Positions 27,426-34,997 of a DNA stretch of 64,000 nucleotides are shown here, one piece after another. This DNA is from Fidelibacterota bacterium. Its GTDB lineage: Bacteria; Fidelibacterota; Marinisomatia; Marinisomatales; TCS55. The position numbers and the translations under genes are program-made. The stretch covers positions 117,561-181,560 of the forward strand of contig JAPYRG010000002.1 of NCBI GenBank assembly GCA_029936965.1. The letters run 5' to 3'. The notes under the pieces were generated by a model. The model saw only the letters and a list, made by a program, of their open reading frames with translations, ran no database searches and was not told where the DNA came from. Within the stretch, counting starts at the first letter, position 1. Every line of letters starts with the position of its first letter.

Positions 27426-29093
27426 CTAAACAATTCGTCTTTTTACAGGATCCCACTCTACTCTACGTCCTGTTAAATAAGACTGGGTAGCCATATGGCA
27501 TGCAACTGCTTCTTCAAACCCTTCTTCTATATTACAACGTGGTTGTCCACCGTTTCGTATGCAATCTAACCAATCAGCAACATGTAAATGAGTAGGGTCA
27601 ACTCTTTTGCCTTCCTTGTACGTATACACTAATCCCTTTTGAGCAAAATATTTTGCTGTTGCCGATGTTACGCCATCTACCTCCTTCGATCCTGGGGAAT
27701 AAGCAAACATTGGAAGGGCAGTATTGATTATACCATCCGCGATCTTTTTCTTGTATCTAGTTGAATAAGGGTCGGGGGTAACCGTTAAACCACTGCCAAC
27801 CTCCATTGTTGCGTCATGCCCCATAAACACCTTACCACGGTGATTGCTATTTGTTAATGTTGCACTATAAATAACAGTAAGATTTCTTTCTGGGTATTCA
27901 TAGATAGTTTGAAAATTATCAGGAACATCTCTTTCGTGCTCAATCATGTCAGGAAAATTCTCTTTAGTATATCGATAGATTCCTCCAGATGATGAAGCCG
28001 TTTTTGGAATACCCAGATCCATAATTTGATTTACTGCATCAAAATCATGAGAAAGTAAATCTCCTGATAGACCTGTTCCATAATCATACCAGCAACGCCA
28101 CCGAAAATATCTCTCTAAATTAAATGGAACTTTATTTGGCGTTGGTCCTTGCCAGCGGTTCCAATCTAAGGTTTTAGGAGTAGCAAAAAGATCCTTGGAA
28201 ACATATTTTTGACCATAATCCTCAATAGAATTCCATTGTATGGGGTATACCCATGCTCCCCCGGGAGAATTACGATTTGTTGTTATTTCAACGAGGGTAA
28301 TAGGTCCAAGAATATCGTTATCAATTATTTCTTTCGCTTTTTCATGACTTGCCGCAGCTCGACTATGATGACCCAATTGCAATTTCATTTTGCTTACACT
28401 AAATGCATCATGCATAGCCTGAGCTTCTTCCATTGTCCGTGTCATACATTTTTCTACATAGACATGTTTCCCTGCTCGTTCTGCGTCAATTGCAATTTTT
28501 GAATGCCAATGATCTGGAGTGGTAATAACAACTGCATCTATATCATCACTAGCTAATAAGTCTTGATAATCAAGGTACGCCTTTGCAGGTTCGGTTTGAG
28601 GCTGTACGCTGTTTGGACGAAGCGTAGAAATTGAGGCAGCTACTCCTTGATCTCTTCTGGTTGAAAAAACATCACAGACTCCCGTAAGCGCTACATTCAG
28701 ATCATCCTGTTGCAGGTAGGTTTCAAATCGTTTGTCAAGTTTGTTTTTTTCAGAACCAGCCTTTGCTTTTGCTGCCCATTCTGGATTACCAAATCCCGCT
28801 GCTTTAATATCTTGAGCGCCTCTCCATCCATATCCAATCACCCCTAAACGAATAAGATCACCTGGTTTTTTATTTTTTAAAACTGCAGGAGCTTTCTTTT
28901 TTAGAGAAAGCTCTTCCATAATTTCCCCATTACGCATTTTATCCAAAGCTTTTTTCTTATAATAATTCCATAAATAAAGAAGTACGGCAGGAACCGCAGT
29001 TAATCCTTTGATTATATCTCTTCGCTCAAATTGCAACCCAGTGCTTTCTTTTGAAGCTCCCTGTTTTTTTTGATCTGATTGTGTTTCTGACAT
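27426..29093 (-). CDS. Gfo/Idh/MocA family oxidoreductase with Tat-like signal
   Basis: A 555-residue member of the family, longer than usual. The N-terminal 'FERRDIIKGLTAVPAVLLYL' (about residues 23-42) resembles a twin-arginine signal or anchor. The Rossmann motif is 'LIRLGVIGYGWRGAQD', and 'VVITTPDHWHSKIAI' precedes the lysine motif. There the usual E-K-P reads E-K-C ('HVYVEKCMTRTMEEA'), losing the proline that normally shapes the cofactor site. 'TGLSGDLLSHDFDAVNQIM' holds the catalytic Asp/His region. AAGGAG lies about 7 bases before the ATG. Family members exported by Tat are folded around a bound NAD(P) before export, so this one may act in the periplasm on a glycoside. Confidence 0.9.
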   Translation of the reverse strand: MSETQSDQKKQGASKESTGLQFERRDIIKGLTAVPAVLLYLWNYYKKKALDKMRNGEIMEELSLKKKAPAVLKNKKPGDLIRLGVIGYGWRGAQDIKAAGFGNPEWAAKAKAGSEKNKLDKRFETYLQQDDLNVALTGVCDVFSTRRDQGVAASISTLRPNSVQPQTEPAKAYLDYQDLLASDDIDAVVITTPDHWHSKIAIDAERAGKHVYVEKCMTRTMEEAQAMHDAFSVSKMKLQLGHHSRAAASHEKAKEIIDNDILGPITLVEITTNRNSPGGAWVYPIQWNSIEDYGQKYVSKDLFATPKTLDWNRWQGPTPNKVPFNLERYFRWRCWYDYGTGLSGDLLSHDFDAVNQIMDLGIPKTASSSGGIYRYTKENFPDMIEHERDVPDNFQTIYEYPERNLTVIYSATLTNSNHRGKVFMGHDATMEVGSGLTVTPDPYSTRYKKKIADGIINTALPMFAYSPGSKEVDGVTSATAKYFAQKGLVYTYKEGKRVDPTHLHVADWLDCIRNGGQPRCNIEEGFEEAVACHMATQSYLTGRRVEWDPVKRRIV

Positions 29094-29117
29094 AAAATAC
29101 TCCTTACGTTTAAATGA

Positions 29118-29609
29118 TCAATCTTTTTGTAAAAATCTATCTAGCCCTGTTATATGACTTGTTGGAAACATAGCCAAAACAAATAATGCGCATGCCTCAA
29201 TTAAATTTTTATCAATAATTAAATAGCTTCCTTCAGGCGGTTTAGAATACTCTAGACCTACTAATGGGGGGTGAAACAAATAATATATAGAAATAAGACA
29301 TGCTCCTGCTATACAACCCCAACGTGATAGAAGTCCAAGCATGAGGCTTAGGCCAATTAAAGTTAGGCCCCACATATTCAGAGTATCTACAGCGCCTAGG
29401 ATGCTAGGGCTTGTTACCATCCACTTTGCTAATCCAGAAAATATCCATTTAGAATCCAATAAGTATGCTGCAGATGTCCAATTAGCATTTGATAATTTTG
29501 CCATACCTTCATATAACAAATGCCAACCGATCAGTAATCTAAGTAACGATAAACCAAGCAATTGATATTGATTATAATCAGGTGCAAGTGAACTCATTTT
29601 ATTGTTCAT
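29118..29609 (-). CDS. DoxX family membrane protein
   Basis: A 163-residue protein with four membrane helices. The first carries the DoxX signature 'LRLLIGWHLLYEGMAKLSN', and later helices are 'LGAVDTLNMWGLTLIGLSLM' and 'WGCIAGACLISIYYLF'. A GAGGGA sequence lies about 9 bases before the ATG. It is the first gene of the minus-strand unit leading into the oxidoreductase, transporter and DUF1080 genes, separated from the next gene by 24 bases. DoxX proteins are sometimes tied to quinone-linked redox; here it might serve the exported oxidoreductase, but no direct evidence is visible. Confidence 0.82.
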   Translation of the reverse strand: MNNKMSSLAPDYNQYQLLGLSLLRLLIGWHLLYEGMAKLSNANWTSAAYLLDSKWIFSGLAKWMVTSPSILGAVDTLNMWGLTLIGLSLMLGLLSRWGCIAGACLISIYYLFHPPLVGLEYSKPPEGSYLIIDKNLIEACALFVLAMFPTSHITGLDRFLQKD

Positions 29610-29812
29610 TATATTCTTCCCTCACAAGTGTAATTAATGCTACCAACAATAGTACATTAGATTATAATCAAGATTCTCGATAAAAGCAAATAGCCAACTT
29701 TATTTAAGCTGAATTTATTTATTGCTATTTACTTAAATAGAGCATCAATTTAAAAACGTTTTTTTGCAACTTATTTAAAATTTATATAATCATTAAAGGA
29801 AGGAACTAAACT
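29610..29812. promoter_or_regulatory. Divergent control region for the oxidoreductase unit and the GH3 lipoprotein
   Basis: This 203-base gap separates two outward-facing carbohydrate units. It includes a CG-centred palindrome, aaaaacgttttt at 29752-29763, of the general type bound by LacI-family regulators, lying about 50 bases upstream of the GH3 start. The resemblance is weak because the flanks are simple A and T runs. A clear AAGGAAGG ribosome site ends the region. No regulator gene is present nearby. Confidence 0.3.
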
Positions 29813-31747
29813 GTGCTTTTATTAAAGAATAAAAACGCTTCGATACTGATAGCAATATTACTTTCATTTTCATGTCAGTCAAATGATGGATCAAAAACTA
29901 AATCTGACGGCAAGCAGTCAACATTAATTGGTGAAAAACTGATAGATAGATCATCAGAGACTCCAACCGATAGCGCTTTATACAAAAACTCTGGATTGCC
30001 AATAATAGATAGAGTGCGTGATCTTATGACTTATATGACGATTGAAGAAAAAGTTGGTCAAATGACACAAGTTGAAAGACAATTTCTTGATAGGGATGAT
30101 AATATTTCAAAATACTTTTTAGGATCTCTTTTAAGCGGAGGAGGCTCCGCTCCTGCAAAGAATTTTCCAAGAGCTTGGGCAGATATGTATGACAGATTTC
30201 AAAAAGTTGCATTATCTACAAGGCTGGGGATCCCGATAATTTATGGGATTGATGCCGTACATGGACATAATAATGTAGTTGGCGCTACCATTTTTCCACA
30301 TCATATAGGTCTTGGATGTACAAATAATCCAAAAATTGTTGAAGAAGTATATCGAGCAACAGCCATAGAAGTTGCAGCTACAGGTATAGATTGGAATTTT
30401 GCGCCGTGCCTTGCGGTCCCAAGAGATGAAAGATGGGGGCGAACATATGAGGGTTTTGGTGAAACTCCTGAAATTGTTAAATCAATGGCTGCTGCTGCTG
30501 TAATTGGACTACAAACTGATAAGCTAAACAACCAAACAAGTATCTTAGCAACTGCAAAACATTTCCTTGGAGATGGTGGAACTACATGGGGTACAGGACT
30601 TGATAAAAAACTTGATCAAGGAGATACGCAAGTTAGTGATCAAGAAATGAGAGAAATACATCTTCCCGGATATTTCCCAGCGCTTGAAGCAGGTGTGGGT
30701 ACTGTTATGCCATCATATAGTCAAATTAATGGTACATATATGCATATGAACAATGATTTGTTAAATGGGCTTCTGAAAAAAGAATTGGATTTTAAAGGAT
30801 TTGTAATCTCTGATTGGGCAGCTTTGGAAAGAATGGTTGGCCAAGATGATTATAAAAAAAATATTATAGCGTGCATTAATGCTGGTGTAGATATGGTTAT
30901 GGTCCCTGGAGCAGTCCCTCATGGGAATCAAAGTTATCAGAATTTTATTAATTTATTGATTGAATCAATTAAAGAAGGCTCGATTAGCGAAGCTAGAATA
31001 AACGATGCAGTGGCAAGAATTCTTAAAATAAAATTTGAAATTGGTTTGTTTGAAAATCCATTTACCGATCGATCGCTTCTAAATAAAGTTGGGTCTAAAG
31101 ATCATAGGTTAATTGCTAGAAATGCAGTAAAACAATCCTTAGTTGTATTAAAAAATAACGGCGTGTTGCCAATATCAAAAGATCTAGGTCAAATTCATGT
31201 TGCTGGGAAAAATGCAGATGACTTGGGAAATCAATGTGGCGGATGGACAATATCTTGGCAAGGGGAGAGTGGGCCGCTTACGAAAGGAACTACTATATAT
31301 GAAGCTATACAAGTTGCAGTAAGCTCTTTCACAAATGTTACGTATTCAAAAGATGGATCTGGTGCAAGTGGGGCAAATATTGGTATAGTTGTAGTAGGAG
31401 AAACCCCGTATTCAGAAATGCAGGGGGATAAAGAATCGCTGCAGCTTGATAAAAAAGATTTAAAAGCTATAGAAAATATAAGAAATGCAGGGGTTCCTGT
31501 AGTCGTCGTTGTAGTATCAGGACGTCCATTAATTATTGAAAATGAAGTGGACAAATGGGATGGATTAATTGCTGCGTGGTTACCAGGCTCTGAAGGTAAG
31601 GGTGTTACTGATGTATTGTTTGGAGATTATAATCCTACTGGAAGGCTTTCAGTAAGCTGGCCTAGAAACATGGGTCAAATTCCAATTAACTTTGGAGATC
31701 AAGAATATGATCCATTATTTGAATACGGGTTCGGTTTAAGTTACTAA
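29813..31747 (+). CDS. Glycoside hydrolase family 3 lipoprotein (beta-glucosidase-like)
   Basis: A 644-residue protein starting at a GTG at 29813, supported by AAGGAAGG about 10 bases upstream. The signal ends in a lipobox ('AILLSFSCQS', Cys21). The GH3 barrel shows 'EEKVGQMTQVERQFL', 'IPIIYGIDAVHGHNNVVGA', 'TAKHFLGDGGTTWGTGL' and the nucleophile Asp in 'DFKGFVISDWAALERM'. The second domain begins near residue 440 ('ARNAVKQSLVVLKNNGVLP') and ends 'FEYGFGLSY', with no FnIII tail. This resembles ExoP/barley glucan exohydrolase-type GH3, unlike the PA14-bearing GH3 elsewhere in the window. Likely a surface or periplasmic exo-beta-glucosidase. It is followed by a terminator stem. Confidence 0.94.
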   Translation: MLLLKNKNASILIAILLSFSCQSNDGSKTKSDGKQSTLIGEKLIDRSSETPTDSALYKNSGLPIIDRVRDLMTYMTIEEKVGQMTQVERQFLDRDDNISKYFLGSLLSGGGSAPAKNFPRAWADMYDRFQKVALSTRLGIPIIYGIDAVHGHNNVVGATIFPHHIGLGCTNNPKIVEEVYRATAIEVAATGIDWNFAPCLAVPRDERWGRTYEGFGETPEIVKSMAAAAVIGLQTDKLNNQTSILATAKHFLGDGGTTWGTGLDKKLDQGDTQVSDQEMREIHLPGYFPALEAGVGTVMPSYSQINGTYMHMNNDLLNGLLKKELDFKGFVISDWAALERMVGQDDYKKNIIACINAGVDMVMVPGAVPHGNQSYQNFINLLIESIKEGSISEARINDAVARILKIKFEIGLFENPFTDRSLLNKVGSKDHRLIARNAVKQSLVVLKNNGVLPISKDLGQIHVAGKNADDLGNQCGGWTISWQGESGPLTKGTTIYEAIQVAVSSFTNVTYSKDGSGASGANIGIVVVGETPYSEMQGDKESLQLDKKDLKAIENIRNAGVPVVVVVVSGRPLIIENEVDKWDGLIAAWLPGSEGKGVTDVLFGDYNPTGRLSVSWPRNMGQIPINFGDQEYDPLFEYGFGLSY

Positions 31748-31754
31748 ATTAAAC

Positions 31755-31791
31755 AAAAAAAATCCCCAACCATGTGATTGGGGATTTTTTT
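31755..31791. terminator. Bidirectional intrinsic terminator
   Basis: Arms aatccccaa (31761-31769) and ttggggatt (31778-31786) form a 9-bp stem with an 8-base loop. It is flanked by eight A on the left and seven T on the right, so it works in both orientations. It separates the convergent GH3 and PorV-like genes, and is the only clear intrinsic terminator I found in the window. Confidence 0.9.
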
Positions 31792-31812
31792 ACCATTATA
31801 TAATAATATATT

Positions 31813-32787
31813 TTATAGGGTATAATTCAATCCAAAGCGCATCACACTATCAAATACACCAAAATCTGTGTAAGAAACATCCACACCAAATCCTGCCATT
31901 TTAAAACCGACACCTAGATTAATGCCTGCTTCATCTGAAGGGGTTACATAACCAGCTCTTATGTCCATCATCTCCATTACACTATATTCCAAACCAACTC
32001 GATATGTTGTAAAATAATCACGTGGACGTTCATTAACAAAAGATACAGATAGGTTATTTGCCACATCAGCAGATACACCCATTCTAAATGTCAGCGGTAA
32101 CTCAAAAGCCTCCTCAGCGTACTTCAAGCTCTGAGAAAAATTTCTAGCACTCATTGCAAGCATAAGATTTTTCCAATCCATCTGATACATGAGTCCAAAA
32201 TCATAAGCTGGTGTGCTCATATCTAATTTCTTTGTACCACCATCTGCATCCACTGTAGCAACGCCTAGATCTTCACTAGCAATTTTGACATGCAAACCAA
32301 CACTAAATCTATCCGTTGGAGCAAATGCATAACCTAAGCCAACCGCAGTAGCTGTAGGGCTAAACGTTCCATTATCAGTATATCCAGATTCTGCGGAACT
32401 ACGTACAGCTCCTTGAAGGTCTCCATAATTAACACTCATAAATGAAAGACCAAGAACGCCTGCGTTTGATGCATAAGCAAATCCTGCTGCTTGATATGAT
32501 ATTTCAGCAATCCATTGCGTCTGGCCAAAAGACACATTCATGCCTTCTACTCGGGCCATTCCAGCTGGATTATAAAACAGAGAAGAAGCGCCTCCTTGTT
32601 TTGCGGTAATAGCATCTCCAAGAGCGGCTGCTCGAGCATCCGGCGAGAAGCTTAGAAACTTCATCCCCGTCTGCGCTAATTTATCAGTACCAAGATCATC
32701 ATCATCATCATCTTGCGCTATTGTAAATGAGCACAAAAGAGTTAGGATGAGAACGGGTATTAAATTAAATGTATGTTGTTTTTTCAT
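31813..32787 (-). CDS. PorV/PorQ-like outer-membrane beta-barrel protein
   Basis: A 324-residue protein with a signal peptide ('LIPVLILTLLCSFTIAQ'), six consecutive Asp at the mature N-terminus, then 'KFLSFSPDARAAALGDA' and 'ASSLFYNPAGMARVEG'. This is the signature of the PorV/PorQ (UPF0164) family, which has a FadL-like barrel. Alternating beta strands run to a C-terminal 'MRFGLNYTL'. In type IX secretion PorV escorts cargo to the sortase on the cell surface; whether this copy does so is inferred from the sorting-domain proteins in the window. It lies 31 bases downstream of one of them and follows it on the same strand. Confidence 0.85.
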   Translation of the reverse strand: MKKQHTFNLIPVLILTLLCSFTIAQDDDDDDLGTDKLAQTGMKFLSFSPDARAAALGDAITAKQGGASSLFYNPAGMARVEGMNVSFGQTQWIAEISYQAAGFAYASNAGVLGLSFMSVNYGDLQGAVRSSAESGYTDNGTFSPTATAVGLGYAFAPTDRFSVGLHVKIASEDLGVATVDADGGTKKLDMSTPAYDFGLMYQMDWKNLMLAMSARNFSQSLKYAEEAFELPLTFRMGVSADVANNLSVSFVNERPRDYFTTYRVGLEYSVMEMMDIRAGYVTPSDEAGINLGVGFKMAGFGVDVSYTDFGVFDSVMRFGLNYTL

Positions 32788-32818
32788 AATTTATCCCTTT
32801 TGGTTGTAATCTATTTGA

Positions 32819-34936
32819 TTAACGAATTATAACAAATTTACGTTCTGCAGTATCACCTGAAGCATTATCTGTAATATGTGCAATATACAGACCGCTTGCG
32901 ACAACCTGCCTTGATGAAGTCGTTTGATCCCAATATTCATCACCACTTCCATCGTCATGTTCAATTGTTTCAACTAATTCACCCAACTGAGTAAAAATCT
33001 TAATTGTACAATTTCCTGGAACATCCAAGAACCCAAGCTTATCTCTTTCAGAAAACCGTATATCAGTTGTCGCCCCTATATGATAAGGATTTGGAACAAC
33101 GCGTACAGCTTTAAGATTTGCACCAGGGGCCCTCTTAAGACTTGCTGGCAAGTATGTCTGAGTCCAATGCTGGTTACTTTTAAGCGAACCAGCTGGAGTC
33201 ATCGCCCCTCCATCGTTTTCAGAAGCATTACCTACAGCTTGGATGAAATAATAATAATTTTCTCCACGTTCTGCATCTGTATCATCCCAAGACATTTCAC
33301 CGCCACCAAGATCTGCAACAAATTCATGCCCCAAACCTCCATGATCTGCAAGAGCTGCACCTATATATGGGAAACTATATGTTCCCTTTGCTCTATATAC
33401 ATGCCAAGCTGTTCTTGCTGGCCCGCCGCTCATGGCAGTCCAGGATAAGCTTATTTTATCCGTACCTGAAGTGACTGTAAAATTTTCTGGTGGATATGGA
33501 GCCTCTGGTATATCATAACCAGAAGCATAATTTGCTATCGCTCTTTCAAATGTTTTGAATAATGAATCTTTTGCAGTTAACGCCCACTGGTTCTTTGTCA
33601 TGCTTGTTCCATTATATTCTAATAGAGCTGACTCGTCAGGCGTTGCTCCCGTTGCTTTATACAATTTACCAATATCATATTTAGCTTTCATGCTCAGTCC
33701 TCCAACAGCATCAGCAACAACGATATTTACCGATTCGCCAAATGGGATAGTATAAGGACCATGTCCTTCAATTACAGACCATCCGCCTTCATCGTATGTT
33801 CCATCAAAAATATTTGGAGCATTTGTTGGTGTATCAAAACTTCCTTCCGGTTCAATATCATCTGCATGGTGAGGATACATTCTCCCTGATGCCATATAGG
33901 TATTATATTGAATTTCCATCATTGAAGCATTGTATTCATCTGTAGTTAGGTTGGGATCATCACTTCCCATAACCCCCATTGTAGAAGGTTGATCTGGAGA
34001 GTCAGCACCACCAGGTGCGTCTGGAGAGTGAATTGTTACACGACCAACCATTTGACCGGCAGCAAGACGCCCAGTTGTGTCCCATCCCGCAGAAGCCCAG
34101 TGCCCAAACATCATTGGTCCACCAATAGAACTAAAGCTTGTATTGTCAGGGTTTAGGCCTGCCCAAGCGTATTGAGCACGAAAATCAACATCATAATCTT
34201 CGTGACCATCACCAACAGCATCATTCATAGTAAATTTCCCCCATGGGGCTCCGCCACCTCTAATCCAAGAAGAAGCATCATGAACCATATAGCGATGAAT
34301 AAAGAAAAACATAACACCTGTTAAATCAGCGGTTACTTCGATATCATCATCGCCATCAACATTTCCGGTGTTAGTGAATTTATATTCAACAATATGATAA
34401 TCATCATGATACTCTTGACTAAAAGCTTTCATAGTTGCTTCTGTTGTAATACCAATTCGACTATTATTTGAAACCTCCATAATTCTATCAGGACTCATTG
34501 TTGAATTCATTTCATTAACAAAAACATATTTTTCAAATGATTTAGCACCATCAACAATTATTTCTGGATCAAACTTACTGGTGATTTTCTGCTCTACAGC
34601 AAAAAATTGAATATCCCCACCAGATCTCGGCCCAATATGGGCAATTTTATGTGGATATGTTGTGCCATTTTCATCTTTAAAATTGGTCGCTCCCATCCAA
34701 AAAGCCTGTGCTCTTGAATTCCCTGAATTGTAATCAATAGCTGGCCACATAAGAGGTGCATTCCCCCAAGGTTCTTCCTCCCGGTTCACCAAGCCTTCTG
34801 AATATGGACTGTGAAAACTACCGACGTTTAACCATTTAATAGAATATTGTGCACTTAGTTCATTCAAACCGGTCGAAAGCAGCAATACTGCAATTGCAAA
34901 GGCTGAAAAACTGTGCTTTTTATATTTCATGTTCAT
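32819..34936 (-). CDS. Secreted FnIII protein with C-terminal sorting domain, partner of TonB-dependent receptors
   Basis: A 705-residue protein with a signal peptide ('FAIAVLLLSTGLNELSAQ'). It has a large N-terminal region of unknown fold (to about residue 470) and one FnIII domain ('YPPENFTVTSGTDKISLSW'). The C-terminal sorting domain starts 'LKAVRVVPNPYHIGATTDI' and ends 'ASGLYIAHI' ... 'ERKFVIIR'. AGGAG precedes the ATG at 34936 by 5 bases; a second ATG two codons in is also possible. It lies between a TonB-dependent receptor gene and the PorV-like gene, a position where Bacteroidetes would have SusD. It is not SusD-like in sequence, so a surface binding role is inference. Confidence 0.75.
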   Translation of the reverse strand: MNMKYKKHSFSAFAIAVLLLSTGLNELSAQYSIKWLNVGSFHSPYSEGLVNREEEPWGNAPLMWPAIDYNSGNSRAQAFWMGATNFKDENGTTYPHKIAHIGPRSGGDIQFFAVEQKITSKFDPEIIVDGAKSFEKYVFVNEMNSTMSPDRIMEVSNNSRIGITTEATMKAFSQEYHDDYHIVEYKFTNTGNVDGDDDIEVTADLTGVMFFFIHRYMVHDASSWIRGGGAPWGKFTMNDAVGDGHEDYDVDFRAQYAWAGLNPDNTSFSSIGGPMMFGHWASAGWDTTGRLAAGQMVGRVTIHSPDAPGGADSPDQPSTMGVMGSDDPNLTTDEYNASMMEIQYNTYMASGRMYPHHADDIEPEGSFDTPTNAPNIFDGTYDEGGWSVIEGHGPYTIPFGESVNIVVADAVGGLSMKAKYDIGKLYKATGATPDESALLEYNGTSMTKNQWALTAKDSLFKTFERAIANYASGYDIPEAPYPPENFTVTSGTDKISLSWTAMSGGPARTAWHVYRAKGTYSFPYIGAALADHGGLGHEFVADLGGGEMSWDDTDAERGENYYYFIQAVGNASENDGGAMTPAGSLKSNQHWTQTYLPASLKRAPGANLKAVRVVPNPYHIGATTDIRFSERDKLGFLDVPGNCTIKIFTQLGELVETIEHDDGSGDEYWDQTTSSRQVVASGLYIAHITDNASGDTAERKFVIIR

Positions 34937-34997
34937 TTGTATCTCCTATTTTGTATCAGGATTAACCAATTTATATTATTACCTTAATTTTACTTTC

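Noticed and set aside
29752..29763. LacI-type operator as a firm call
   Set aside because: Only an A-run, CG, T-run sequence; no regulator gene nearby and no second copy, so it is mentioned only as a weak possibility.
32819..34936. Possible SusD homologue next to the TonB-dependent receptors
   Set aside because: No SusD/RagB features: no lipobox or TPR-like helical region, and the protein is beta-rich with FnIII and a C-terminal sorting domain.
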